From the NCBI GenBank assembly GCA_004154925.1, contig QJNS01000030.1:248001-312000 (forward strand): a stretch of 64,000 bases of DNA, given 5' to 3'. Below the pieces are notes generated by a model. The model was given only the letters and a program-made list of their open reading frames with translations. It made no database searches and had not been told where the DNA came from. Source of the DNA: Monosporascus cannonballus. Lineage: Eukaryota; Ascomycota; Sordariomycetes; Xylariales. Positions within the stretch are counted from its first letter, which is position 1. Each line of letters begins with the position of its first letter. Positions 26,501-40,021 of this stretch are shown here, piece after piece. The position numbers were made by a program, and so were the translations under genes.

Positions 26501-26872
26501 TATAACGGCTAAACGGTTTAACTAATTATTAAACCTTAGTCGTACGGGTTTATGTTGGCAGAAGTATCGTAAAAATCTGAATAATAGATATAATAACGTA
26601 TTACGTCTCGTAATACTAAGGATGCTTTAAGTAACGAAATGTTATTATAAGTTAATGTTATTTAAATTATGAAAATAATAAGCGTATATATTCTTTTTTT
26701 TGGCTTAATTATTTATAATAATGCGGCTAATGGTAATCATAATCGCTTACGATCCCTTTTGATTACCTGTGATCATTAGCTTGGCAATAATCACCGTCAC
26801 GTAACCCATGGGGTAGTCCGTGTGATCCTTGTTTAACCGCCTCTTGAGGCCGGAGCTCGTTGGGTCGTAATA
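26501..26872 (-). repeat. 5' LTR of element C (372 bp)
   Basis: Starts TATAACGGCTAA on the plus strand and ends GTCGTAATA. It pairs with 13097-13468. Only 17 bp separate it from the LTR of D; 5 of these are C's duplication and 12 are left-over F sequence. Confidence 0.93.
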
Positions 26873-26889
26873 TCGGACTGCTAGCTGAT

Positions 26890-27260
26890 TGTGACGGCTA
26901 GGCGGTTTAACCAACTATTAAACCTTAAGTCGACGGGTTTATGTTAGCAGGAGTATCGTGGGAATCTGAGCAATAAATATTGTAACGTATTACGTTTCGT
27001 AATACTAAAGGTGCCTTAGGTAACGATATTATATTGCAAGCTAAAGTTATTTAGATTATGAAATTAATAAGCGTATATATATATTTTTTTGGCTTAATTA
27101 TTCGTGATTACGCCGTTAATAATAATTACGATTATTTGGGACTATCTTTGATTACTGACAATCACTGGCTTGGCAGTAATTACCGTTACGTAACCCGGGA
27201 GGTGGCCCGTATGCTTCTGCCTAACCGTTTTTTAAGACCGGAGCTTGTCGGATCGTAACA
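26890..27260 (-). repeat. 3' LTR of element D (371 bp)
   Basis: TGTGACGGCTAG to GATCGTAACA, both ends nearly undecayed. A 66-codon frame at 27058-27258 lies wholly inside the LTR and is not a gene. Confidence 0.93.
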
Positions 27261-27339
27261 TAATCTTCTTTTTCCCTAAATCTTGTCCTTAAAACTTTTT
27301 TTTTTCGTTTAATAAATATCCCTTTTTTTGCTTTTAATT

Positions 27340-27860
27340 ATGTCGTTTCGTATTTCTAAAATTCGTCGTATTCCCCGTTTTTCTACCGTTCGTTATACAG
27401 ATCTCGTAAAAGCCTTTAACGAATTTGGTTACGAAATTATGCTTTGTTTTTATTGTTTTTCGAAAAATATAAAGTGTAAAATAATAAGAAACGTTTTAAA
27501 GTATAAGGAATATATTAATCGGGATCGATCTTATAATAATACCGGTATACCTATTTTTTCCTTATAAAATATTCGTCATAAGCATTAATACTTAAAACGC
27601 AAAAAAGCGTTTGCCGAAAAACGATTATTAAAGCTTTAGCGGCTTTATTTCGAAATTAAACACAAATATTAAAAAAAATAAATAAATAAATTTTTCGTTT
27701 TATTCGTTTACGTAAATAAAAAATGTTAATTCGTTCGAAAAGCATTATTATAATATAACGTAAGCTTTAATCGTTAAATAAGTTAAAGGAATAAAAACGT
27801 CGAGAACAAAAATAATTAAAGGCCGTTATTACGGTTATTACGTTAACGCAAACCGTAATT
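27340..27860 (+). pseudogene. Antisense zinc-cluster-like ORF of element D (long type)
   Basis: Starts at ATG 27340, 79 bp from the 3' LTR and opposite to pol. Cys36, Cys39 and Cys46 are all intact; positions 55, 58 and 65 are Tyr. Spacing is C-x2-C-x6-C-x8-x-x2-x-x6-x, as in every other copy. The N-terminus is strongly basic (Arg/Lys at 4, 7, 9, 10 and 13), as in many DNA-binding zinc clusters. The first stop is at 27565, where a Gln codon appears lost. Homology to C and E continues beyond, into a helical tail with Glu/Lys/Leu runs to about 27860. Together with C, five of the six cysteines are seen intact in this type. Confidence 0.62.
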
Positions 27861-27899
27861 AACTGGCCCGATATCTCGGTTATTAATTGGTTAACCGTT

Positions 27900-30800
27900 A
27901 ATTAAGACGCATTTATCGTTATTAGTAAAAGTTTTTTAATAGGCGTTAGGCACCAATAAGGTTTTTGGCGGATTCCCAGGTATTCTCGGAATCCAGGTAC
28001 TTTTTTTATTTAATCAGGTATTAAGTAAGTCCGTTTTATTTTCGTATATTAAGTATTTTTTTTATTTTGTATATTTATTCGTTTTTTACTTTTACGTTAT
28101 TTTATGCCGTATATATTATAATTATATTTATTATTAATTCGAATTAAAAAATATAAAAAATTAAATAAAATTTAATTTTTAATAAAAGTTTTAATTAATA
28201 ATTATTTTCTAAGATTTTCTTAACGATTTTATATAAACCGATATATTTAAAATCGAGTTTTTTATTAGGTCGTTTTGTTTAAATATTTTTTATAACGAAA
28301 AAAATTATTTTCCCTTTTTCGAAAATTAAATTTTTTAACATTTTTTAATTATAATATTTATTTATTTGATTTCGTACGAATTTTAATTTTATTTTTATTT
28401 TTTAATATAACTATCGTAATTATTTTACCGTAAAAATTATTTTAATATTAATTAGATTATTATTACGTATTTCCTTATAAAGTTTTGGAATAAAACCAAA
28501 ATTTGCGTTTATAAGTATTATCTTAATGCTTTTATAATAATTTATATTATAAGTTAATTAAATAATCGGTAATTTGTTAACCTAATTATTTTATTTATAT
28601 TTAATATAATATCATAAATAATTTTTTAAAGTTAAATTTATTCGTTTTATTTATTTATTTATTTAAAATTTAAATACGTTAAATAATTTATGGTTTAGGC
28701 CAATTTATACCATAAAATCTTACCAAAACTTAAATGTAAATATTAATCCATTATTTAATATATTTTTATTAATAATCCTTATATATTAAATATATATTTA
28801 AAAAATATATATATTAATAATTCGGTATTTATATTTTCGTAATATAGTAAAAAATAAAAGAATTTCGTAAATCGATCGACGATTACGAAAATATTATCGT
28901 AATATATTCCAGTAATTAAACTTTTTAATATAAAAAATTTAATAATAAAATCGAATATAATTAAATATTATAATTATTTTACGATTAATAATAATTGTAA
29001 TTTCCCGTATAATTTATATCGTCGAATGTTTGTTTTAACGTAAATATTATATTACCGTATAATTCTTTGTACCGTTAATTTTATTTTTAAAAAAAATATA
29101 TACGTTAAAATCGTTTTAAGGTTTTATAAATCCTTAAATATTTATATAATTAATATTCATATATTTTTCGTACTAAATCCCTTTAATATTTTTTAATATT
29201 TATATTTTATTTATTTTTTAATTTTTTAAGAAATTATCGTTATATTATTAGATTTTTTGATATTATTGCTAAATATTACCCAAATTATCGCAATTTTTTA
29301 TAAACGTAAATATTTTTTTATAATAATATCGAAAATTATATAACTAATTTTAACTAATTTTTCTTCGAAATTTAATCGCTTCCTTAAAATATCTGCTTTA
29401 TTATTTTTTAAACCTTTTTATAAATAATAACAAAATCGAAATTCGCCAATTTTTCCGCATAACGCAATTATCGTTTTATAAACTTCTTAATTGTAATAAA
29501 TCGGGTAAAAAATTAACAATTCGTATAAACCTTAACCTGGTAAAAATTTCTCTTTAAAAAATGCTTAAATTCCCGGAATGCTATAATAATAACCATAAAT
29601 TCCTTATTTAAAATACCGTAATTAAATTCGGCTCCTTTTAATTTATACGAAAAAAATACAATAAGGTATAATTTGCCTTAATTATTTCGTTATCCGATTA
29701 TTATATTTAACGCATAATCCAAAATATCGGTTTTTAATTTAACGGGACGATTTAGATCATACATAATTAATATTAATTCGTTAATAATCGTATCCTTAAT
29801 ATCCTAAAATATTTTTTCCATATTTAATATTTATTTGAATTTTTTTTCGTAAAATTCGTTAAGGGTATAATTATTTTGCTAAAATTTCGAATAAATTTCT
29901 TATAATAATTAACAAATTTAAAAAATACCTATATTTCCTTAATTATCGTTAACGTTTATTATTTTATAATTATAATAATTTTTTAAGGTTTATTTTAATA
30001 TATTCTGGGATAATAATATATTCCAAATATTTTATTTCCTACATATAAAATTAAATTTTTTTTTACGTTTATAAATTACCTTATATTTTATAAAATTTAA
30101 AAAACCTTATAAACGTATTTTGCATATATTTTTTCTGTTTTCGAAAAAATAAAAATATTGTCGCAATAACATACGACGAAAATATCGCAGTATTTTCGTA
30201 ATATATAATTAACTATTCATTAAAAAGTTATTAATACGTTCGTAAATCCTATTAATATAACTAAATACTTAAATAATCCGTATTTCGTTCTAAAAATTAT
30301 TTTTTATTCGTATCCTTTTTTGATTTTAATAAGATTATATTTATCCTTAAAATCGAATACTGTAAATTATTTAGTTCCATAAAATTAATTTTTTATTTCC
30401 GTAATTAAAAATAATAATATTCAATTTTTGATAATAATATCGTTTAATTATCCATAATTAATTATAAGTTATAATTTTTTAGTTTTCTTAAGTACGAAAA
30501 ATATTAGGTATTTTATGGGTAATTTCGAAAACCGAATTTTCTTTTTATAACCAATTTTTTAGGTATTTTTTAAAAATACGTAATTTATTTTTATTAAAAT
30601 TATAAATACGATAAAACTTTATCGAAAATCCTTTTTTAAAAATTATTTCATAAACTTATTCGTTATATTCTGATAATTTCGTATCGAATTCCTTCTTAAA
30701 AAGCTATTCGTCTTTATAATATTATAATAGTATATTAATTAAAATTTTTAATTTCTTAAGTTATTATTCTTATTTTTTAAATTATTATTTAATTATTTTA

Positions 30801-32946
30801 ATTTTATTTTAATAATAATAACGATACGTCGTATTTTCCTTTAAGTAATAAAATATTTGTCGTATCTTTATGCATATATTTGTCGTTATTATTAATCGAA
30901 TATTAAGATTTTAATTTTTTTTTTTGGGTTTATTAATAAAAAATAAAATAAATTTTACTTAATTAGTTTTGCTATTAATTAAAATTTTATACTGGCGTAT
31001 TTATGGTAATCCTAAGATTATATCATAATTCTTAAATAAAATGATATCGAAATTAACTATTTAATATTATTTTTTAATAAAAATTTCGAAATAATTAATT
31101 TCGCATATAATTTTTCCGTTATCGTAAACGAATTCCTAATTTTCGGTATTTATTATTATATTAGGTTTTAATTTATATTTTTATGATAATTTAAACGTAT
31201 TAATTATATCCCATATAATATAATTTCCGCTTAAAGTTCCGCAATTTATTATTATAATATATTAATACGTTTTAATTTATATTTCCAAGATAATAAGGTT
31301 GTTAACGTTTTTTATCGTCGTATTTAAAACGTTTTTCGAAAATTCCTTTTAATTTTTCTGGGTTTTGTTATCCTGCAGCTTTTTTATAAGTAACTTTTTT
31401 TTAATTTCTGTTCGAATTTATTAAACTTTACTTATGTTTTTTCGTTTAACGCATTAAGTTATTATATTTATTATTATTACCGGCATACTGTTTTTTCGAG
31501 CTATATTAATTATTTTTAATTTTTTTTCCAATTTTTTTCTTTATCCAATAAATTATTTTTTTATATTTACGATTATATCTTATTATACGTTATTTTTGTT
31601 ATCGTTTTAAAAACTTTTTGTAAATTAACGTATTTTTTTAAATTATTTTTTTCGGAAAAATTTATAACAAATATTAATTAAAAATAAAAATCCGTAATAA
31701 TTTTTTAATAATATTTTTTACCGTACGCTAAATTAATTTTTTTCCGTTTGGTAATTATATTATTTATTATAACAAAAAAAGTTTTTTTACGGATATTTTT
31801 TTCGGGCCAATTTTTTATTTCGGCCAGCTACTAGATATTTCCTAAGGTTATAATTCGAAATTATTAATATTATTATTCGTCGTTTTTATTATGCCCGATA
31901 CGGTTTAGAAAATCGAATCCCTTATAATATATACGGGTAATTCGTACGTAAATATATTATTTTTATTTTTCGTAATCGGAATATTTTCGTCGTCGACAAT
32001 ATATGGTATACATTTTGCTATATCGATCGGGGGTTTCAAAATAAATTTCCTTTATTTAGTTTTGGTATTTGCGTAATTATTTTTATAAAACCTTTTATTA
32101 TATTCGCGTTATTTATTAATCCAATTTTTTAGTTTTTTATATTTTTTGTCAAATTTTTTATCGTAATAATCCATGTTGGACCTTTTGCTTTAAACTTAAT
32201 ACGTATTTGGCTTAAATTATATTAATAATTTTGCTATCGTTTTCTTAATTATTTTCACATTATTTTTCCGGTATTAGGATTTAGTTATTCTGTTATAGCT
32301 TTTTGGGCTTTTTATATTTATAAGTTTTATATCTTATTTTGCCATAATTAAAACATTTAATCTGGTTTTAATCTTATTTACGGATAACGCCAAATTCCAT
32401 AAGTTCTAATACAGTTTTATGAAAAATAAAAGGTACGTTTCGTTTTTTCCCTTAATTAAACTTATATCCAAAACGTAAAACGTATTATCTTTTTTTTATC
32501 GTTTTTCAAACTGTTAATTATTAATTTTGATTATTTTTGCGATATATCGATTTAAAGCAATTAATCGTTTAATCCGAATAATTTTATTTTTTATATTATT
32601 TTTTTAGTTTTTTATAAAATATGTCGATAAAGATATCGGTTTTGTTATTTTCTTATTTTCCCTTAACCGTAAAACTTTTAAAAGTTACGGCATATTTAAA
32701 CGTAAATTCTTTTTGTCGGAATTGCAAAAATTATCAAGTTATTAATCGTTTTTTATCCGGATTACCGAAATTATTGCGTATTTTATTTTTGAAATTGGTA
32801 TAATTTAAAAAAGTTTCGTTAATAAAATCTTTTTTATTTGTTGTTTTTATTTTTAAGAATTTTTCTATAATGGGCTTAAATTAATTAACCGTATTTCTTA
32901 TTAGGTATATTCCTATTACTAAAATTATATCCGTTAAGTCGTTAAG
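27900..32946 (-). pseudogene. gag-pol relic of element D
   Basis: Chromodomain at about 27930-28080, then integrase, RNase H, RT, protease and Gag to the right on the minus strand. The sequence near 28830 is the uninterrupted version of the site where B entered C. A 60-codon frame at 32621-32803 (+) is a chance shadow in the Gag zone. Heavy RIP; no usable frame. Confidence 0.78.
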
Positions 32947-33361
32947 TGTAACGGCTAGGCGGTTTAACCAACTATTAAACCTAAGTCGTACGGATTTATG
33001 TTAACAGGAGTATCGTGGGAATCTAAGTAATGGATATAGGAACGTATTACGTCTCGTAATACTAAAGGTACTTTAGGTAACGAATTGTTATTACAAACTA
33101 AAGTTATCTAAATTATGGAATTAATAAGCATATATATTTTACTTCTGGCTTAAGGTACTTATTATGGCTTAACGACATTTTTCCAGTTAAGTTCCTTTAA
33201 ACCCCTTTAAGCCCCCTCTGGTGCTTATCCGGCTTAAGCCCTTTCGACCAATTAGGGCCCTTAAGTCCTTTAAGCCAATCACGTAACTTCTTAGCTGGGT
33301 CGGGATTTGGTTTTTCAGGACCCCGACCGTTTCCAAAAGCCAAGACCGTTAGGTTATAACA
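32947..33361 (-). repeat. 3' LTR of element E (415 bp)
   Basis: TGTAACGGCTAGG to GTTATAACA on the plus strand. It has the same length as its partner at 39336-39750. The purine tract on the coding strand next to it (complement of 33362-33385) is GGAAAGGGAGAAATTG. Confidence 0.94.
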
Positions 33362-33452
33362 CAATTTCTCCCTTTCCAGGATCTTTATTCCTAAAAATTA
33401 TTTTGTTTATTTATTAACTTAGGTAAATAACTTTTCCTTTTTTATATTTATC

Positions 33453-33950
33453 ATATCGAGTCGTATTAAAAAATCCAGATTTCGCAAACGTATTAACGCC
33501 TTTTTTTTTTAAAACGGATTAACCGCTTTAATTTTATTATGTTTTCGAACATTTTTTATTCTCGTTACAAATCTGAAAACAAAATTTGCAAGGCCCATCG
33601 TAATTTAGGGAAATATGCCTTTTGCACTGTTTACGAAAATCCTTATAATCTTTTTGGCCGTTTTAAATTTAAACACCGTAAATTGATTATTAAGGAAAAT
33701 CGTTTAGAATTAAAGGAACGTTTTGCCGAAAAAATTTTTAAAAGCTTAATAATATTTTAATAAATTATTTAATCGCTGAAATCGTTTACGAAAGCAAAAA
33801 AAACTTTTTCGTTAACGGGGAATCGAAATGCTTTATCGCGGTATTCAGGGTACGGAAATTATGGAAGAATTTAAACGCCTCGAAAAGGAATAAGAACAGT
33901 TAGAAGCCGCCGTTACGGCTATTACGTTAACATAAGCCGCGGCCGACTGG
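33453..33950 (+). pseudogene. Antisense zinc-cluster-like ORF of element E (third type)
   Basis: Opposite to pol, starting at a decayed ATG (ATA, 33453) 92 bp from the LTR. A frameshift lies in the T-run near 33500 and a second one near 33770. The cluster sits in the open piece 33539-33760: counted from the ATG at 33539, Tyr7, Tyr10, Cys17, Tyr26, Cys29 and Tyr36 keep the six-ligand spacing exactly, although the residues between differ from C and D. The tail at about 33789-33940 is legible as a Glu/Lys/Ala-rich helix with the run GIEML and later EEF-KRLEKE. The spacing is conserved while the sequence is divergent, which argues for selection on the cluster. Confidence 0.58.
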
Positions 33951-33999
33951 CCCGATATCCCAGCTATTAACTGGTTAACTTTTAACTGGGACGTATCCG

Positions 34000-36900
34000 T
34001 CGTTATTAATAAAAATTTTTCAATAGGCGTTAAGCGTTAATAAAGTTTTTAATAAGTTTCCAGGTATTTTCGGAATCCAGGTACTTTTTTTATTTAATCA
34101 GGTATTAAGTAAGTCCGTTTTATTTTCGTATATCAAATATTTTCTTTATTTTGTATATTTATTCGTTTTTTACTTTTACGTTATATTATGCCGTATATAT
34201 TTTAATTATATTTATTATTAATTCGAATAAAAATATATATAAAATTAGATAAAGTTTAACTTTTTGTAAAAGTTCCAATTAATAATTATTTTCTAAGATT
34301 TTTTTAACGATTTTATATGGGCCGATATACTTAAAATCGAATTTTTTGTTAAATCGTTTTATTTAAATATTTTTTATAACGAAAAAAACTATTTTCCCCT
34401 TTTTAAAAATTAATTTTTTTAATTTTTTTAATTTTTTTAATTATAATATTTATTTATTTAATTTCGTTCGAATTTTAATTTTATTTTTATTTTTTAATAT
34501 AACTATCGTAATTATTTTAACGTAAGGATTGTTTTAATATTAATTAAACCGTCGTTACGCATTTTTCTATAAAATTTTAAAATAAAATTAAAATTTGCAT
34601 TTATAAGTATTATCTTAATATTTTCGTAATAATTAATATTATAAGTTAATTAAGTAATTAATAATTTTTTAACCTAATTATTTTGTTCGTAATTAATATA
34701 ATATCATAAATAAGGTTTTAAAATTTAATTTATTCGTTTTATTTATTTATTTATTTAATAGTTAAATATATTAAATAATTTATAATTTAAATTAATTTAT
34801 GGTATAAAGCTTTATTAAAACTTTAATATAAATATTAATCTTTTATCTGATATAATTTTTATTAATAATTCGTATATATTAAAAATATATCTAAAAAAAT
34901 ATATATTAATTATTTAGCATTTATATCTTTATGATATAATCAAACATAAAAAATTTCCGTAAATTAATTAATTATTACGAAAATATTATTATAATATATT
35001 TCCGTAATTAAATCTTTTAATATAAAAAATTTAATAATAAAATCGAATATAATTAAATATTATAATTATTTTACGATTAATAATAACTCTAATTTTCCGT
35101 ATAGTTTATATCGTCGAATCTTTATTCTAACGCAAATATTATATTACCGTATAATTTTCTATACCGTTAATTTTATTTTAAAAATATATATTAAAATTCT
35201 TTTAAAGTTTTATAAATCCTCAAATATCTATATAATTAATATATATATATTTTTCGTACTAAATCTTATTAATATTTTTCTGGAATTTATATCTTATTTA
35301 TTTTTTGGTTTTTTAAAAAATTATTATTATATTACTAAATTCTTTAATACATATCGAAAGGTACTGTCCGAATCATTATAATTTATCGTAAACATAAATA
35401 TCTTTTTATAATAATATCAAAAATTATATAATTAATTTTAACTAATCTTTTTCGAAATTTAAGTACTTATTTAAAATATTTATTCCGTTATTTTTTAATT
35501 GTTTTTATAAATAATAACGAAATCGAAATTCGTTAATTTTGCCGCATAACGAAATTATTATTTAATAAATTTCCTAATCGTAATAAATCAGGTAAAATTT
35601 TATTAATTTATATAAACTTTAACTTAGTATAAATTTCCTTTTAAGAAATATTTAAATTTTCGAAATGCTATAATAATAGCCATAAATTCCTTATTTGGAA
35701 TACCGTAATTAAATTCGGCTCCTTTTAATTTATATGAAAAAAAATATAATAAAATATAATTTATTTTAATTATTTCGCTATCCGATTATTACGTTTAACG
35801 CATAATCCGAAATATTAGTTTTTAATTTAATAGGACGGTTTAAATCGTACATAATTAATATTAATTTGTTAATAATTATATCCTTAATATTTTAAAATAC
35901 TTTTTCCGTATTTAACGTTTATTTAAATTCCTTTTTTTTGTAAAATTTATTAAGGATATAATTATTTTGCTAAAATTTCGAATAAACCTTTTATAATAAT
36001 TAGCAAATTTAAGGAATGCCTATACCTTTTTAACTATCGTTAATATTTGTTATTTTGTAATTATAACGATTTTCTTAAGGTTTATTTTAATATATTTTAA
36101 GATAATAATATATCCTAGATATTTTATTTCTTATATATAAAATTAATTTTTCTTTATATTAACAAATAATTTTACGTCTTATAAAGTTTAAAGAACCTTA
36201 TAAACGTATTTTGTATATGTTTTTTTTGTTTCCGAAAAAATAAAAATATCGTCGAGATAACAAATAACAAAAATATTAAAGTATTTTCGTAATACATAAT
36301 TAATTAATCGTTAAAAAATTACTAGTACGTTCGTAAATTCTATTAATATAATTAAATATTTAAATAATTTATATTTCGTTTTAAAAATTATTTTCCATTT
36401 ATATCTTTTTTTAATCCTAATAAAATTATATTTATCTTTAAAATCGAATATTATGAACTATTTAATTCCATAAAATCGGTTTTTTATTTCCGTAATTAAA
36501 AATAATAATATTCGATCCTTAATAATAATATCGTTTAATTATCGATAATTAACCATAAATAGTAATTTTTTATTGTTCTTTGGTATAAAAAATATAAGGT
36601 ATCTTACCGGTAATTTCGAAAATTAAATTTATTTTTTTATAACCGATTTTTTAGGTATTTTTTAAAAATACGTAATTCGTTTTTATTAAAATTGTAAATA
36701 AGGTAAAACTTTATCGAAAATCCTTTTTTAAGGATTATCTTATAATTTTATTCGCTATGTTTTAATAATTTTATATCAAATTCCTTTTTAAAAAACTATT
36801 CGTATTTATAATATTATAATAATATATTAATTAAATTTTTTAATTTCTTAAATTATTATTCGTATTATTTTAAATTGTTATATAATTATTTTAATTTCGT

Positions 36901-39335
36901 TTTAATAATAATAACGATACGTTATATTTTTCTTTAATACTTATTTTTTTATATCTTACTTTTTTAGGTAATAAGGTATTTATTATATTTTTATATTTAT
37001 ATTCATTATTATTATCGATTAAATATTAAGGTTTTAATTTTTTCTTTTTTTATTTGTTAATAAAAAATAAAATGAATTTTACTTAATTAATTCCGCTGTT
37101 AATCAAAATTCCGTATTAATATATCTATGGTAATTCTAAGATTATATTATAATTCCCATATAAAACGATATCGAAATTAACCGTTTAATATTATCCTTAA
37201 ATAAAAATCTTAAAGTAATTAATTTTATATATAATTTTTTTGTTATCGTAAACGAATTCCTAACTTTTAATATTCGTTATTATATAAAATTTTAACTTAT
37301 ATTTCCATAATAATTTAAACTTATTAATTATATTCGGTATAATATAATTTTCGTTTAAAATTCCATAATTTATTATTATAATATATTAATACGTTCCGAT
37401 TCGTATTTTTAAGATAATAAGGTTATTAACATCTTTTATTATCGCATTTAAAACCCTTTTTAAAAATTCCTTCCGATTCCTTTAGGTTTCGTTATTTTGC
37501 GGTTTTTTTATAAGTAACTTTTTTTTAATTCTTATTCGAATTTATCGAACTTTACTTATGTTTTTTCGTTTAACGCATTAAGCTGCTATATTTATCATTA
37601 TTGCCGGCGTACTGTTCCTTCGAACCGTATTAATTATTCCTAGTTTTTTTGTAATTTCTTTTTTTATTGAATAAATTATTTTCTTATATTTATAATTATA
37701 TCCCATTATACGTTATTTTGGTTATCGTTCCAAAAATCTTTTATACATTAACATATTTTTAATACCTTTTTTTATAAGGATTTATAATAAATATTAATTA
37801 AAAATAAAAATCCGTAATAATTTTTTAATAATGTTTTTTACCGTATATTAAATTAATTCCTTTTCCGTTTAATAATCGTACTATTTATAATAATAAAAAA
37901 GGTTTTTTTATAAATATTATTTTCCTTCGGACCGACTTTTTATTTCGGTTAATTATTAAATATTTTCTAGGGTTATAATTTAAAACTATTAATATTATTA
38001 TTTATTATTTTTGTTATACCCGGTACGGTTTGGAAAATCGAATCCCTTATAATATATACGGGTAATTCGTACGTAAAAATATTATTTTTATTTTTCGTAA
38101 TTAAGATATTCTTGTCGTCGACAATATATGGCATACATTTTGCCGTATCGATCGGAAGTTCCGGGACAGATTTCCTTTATTTAATCCTGGTATTTACGTA
38201 ATTATCCTTATAACGTTTTTTACCGTGCTCGTAATATTTATTAAGCCAGTTTTTTGGCTTTTCGTATCCTTCGTCAAATTTCTTATCGTAATAATCTTTG
38301 TTGGATTTTTTATTATAGGCCTAATTCGTATTTGGCTTAAATTATGTTAATAAATTTGTTATCGTTTTTTTAGTTATTCCTAGATTGTCCTTCCGGTATA
38401 AGGATCCAGTTATTTTGTCGTGGTTTTTTGAGCTTTTTGTACTTATAAATTTTGTGTCCTATTTTGCTATAATTAAAGTATTTAATTTGGCTTTAATTTT
38501 ATTTATAGGTAACGCCGAGTTCCATAGGTCTTAACGCCGTTTTATAAAAAGTAAGGGGTACGTTTTATTTTTTCCCCTAATTAGATTTATATCCCGAATA
38601 TAAAATATATTATTTTTTTTTCTGTTATTTCTTAAACTGTTAATTATTTATCTTAATTACCTTTACAATATACCAGTTTAAAATAACTGGTTATTTAATC
38701 CGAATAATTTTATTTTTTATATTATCTTTTAACTTTTTGTAAAATATATCGATAAAAATATCGGTTTTATCGTTTTCTTATTTTGTCTTAGCCGCAAGAT
38801 TTTTGAAAGTTACGGCATATTTAAACATAAATCCTTTTTGTCGAAATTACAGAAATTATTAAGCCGTTAATCGTTTTTTATCCAGATTGCCGAAATTATT
38901 GCGTATTTTGTTTTCGAAATTAGTATAAGTTGAAAAAGTTTTATTAATAAAGTTTTTCTTATTTGCTTTTTTTATTTTTAAGAAATTTTTTATAATGGGT
39001 TTAAATTAATTAACCGCATTTTTTATTAAATATGTTCTTATTACTAGGATTATATCCGCTGGGTTATTAAGGTTTAGAAAATGAAGATAAATTCGTGCCT
39101 AAGTTAAAAAAGTTTGAAAATTGTTTTCTTTATCATAAAGTTTTGGCTTTTTTGGCTTTATACGGGCGAAAAAGGGTTAGGCCGGCGTAACTCTAAGTTG
39201 TCGAACTTTTCTTTTTAGTTCCCGAATTCGAGCCTAAAGCTGCTAAATAGGGGTTTTTTAAATGTTGGTCGACATTTTAATAATATTGAATATTGCTTAG
39301 AGTTTGATGGTATTACTGAATAAAAACTTGCAGCG
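34000..39335 (-). pseudogene. gag-pol relic of element E
   Basis: Chromodomain at about 34040-34180, then integrase, RNase H, RT, protease and Gag to the right, and the leader at about 39100-39335. On the coding strand the leader after the 5' LTR begins CGCTGCAAG. Domain order matches B. Many stops; non-functional. Confidence 0.78.
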
Positions 39336-39750
39336 TATAACGGTTAGGCGGTTTAACTAATTATTAAATTTAAGTCGTACGGATTTATATTAGCAGGAAT
39401 ATCGTAAAAATATGAATAATAGATATAAAAACGTATTATGTTTCGTAATATTAAGGGTACCTTGGGTAACGAATTATTATTGTAAGCTAAAATTATTTAA
39501 ATTATGGAATTAATAAATATATATATTTTATTTCTGGTTTAAGGTGTTTATTATAGTTTAACGACATTTTTCCAGTTAAGTTCCCTTAAGCTCCTTTGAG
39601 CCCCCTCTGGTGCTTATCCGGCTTAAGCCCTTTCGACCAATTAGGGCCCTTAAGTCCTTTAAGCTAGTCACGTGACTTCTTGGCTGGGTCGGAGTTTGGT
39701 TCTTCAGGACCCCGACCGTTTCCAGAAGCCAAGACCGTTAGGTCATAACA
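39336..39750 (-). repeat. 5' LTR of element E (415 bp)
   Basis: TATAACGGTTAGG to GGTCATAACA. It keeps an intact CACGTG at 39669-39674, at the position where other LTR types have the same word. Confidence 0.94.
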
Positions 39751-40021
39751 TTAAGATTTAAGAAGCAAAAGTAAATTTGTACCTAAATTAAGAAAGTTTA
39801 AGGGTTACTTTTTTTATCGTAGGGTTTTGGCTTTTTTGGCTTTATACGGGCGCAAAAAGGTTAAGCAAGTGGCATAGCCCTAAATTGTCGGACTTTTTTT
39901 TTAATTCCCGAATTCGAGCTTAAAGTTATTAAATAAGGGTTTTCTAAATACTGGTTAATATATTAATAATATTAAATATTATTCAAAATTTGACGGTATT
40001 ATTAAATAAAAACTTATAACG

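Larger units (their letters stand above)
13097..26872 (-). mobile_element. Element C: chromovirus inserted in F's leader
   Basis: Minus-strand chromovirus with 372-bp LTRs at 13097-13468 and 26501-26872. The duplication is TCGAA at 13092-13096 against TCGGA at 26873-26877, one transition that fits RIP after insertion. It is itself interrupted by a solo LTR (14067-14425) and by element B (15401-22062). Without these it is about 6.7 kb. The LTR type is that of element D, rich in GATCA-like words in U3 and different from A, B and F. Confidence 0.9.
32947..39750 (-). mobile_element. Element E: chromovirus inserted in D's leader
   Basis: Minus-strand element of 6,804 bp with two 415-bp LTRs and a perfect duplication TTAAG at 32942-32946 and 39751-39755. 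It is not interrupted by anything else, so it is a top layer of the stack. Its LTR type is unlike A/B/F or C/D: U3 is rich in TTAAG, CCTTTAAG and CCGGCTTAAG words. Its antisense gene is also a third type. Pol is the common one. Confidence 0.95.

Noticed and set aside
27058..27258. 66- and 67-codon frames (also 40190-40393) as genes
   Set aside because: Both lie inside the LTRs of element D at the same place; they are repeat sequence.
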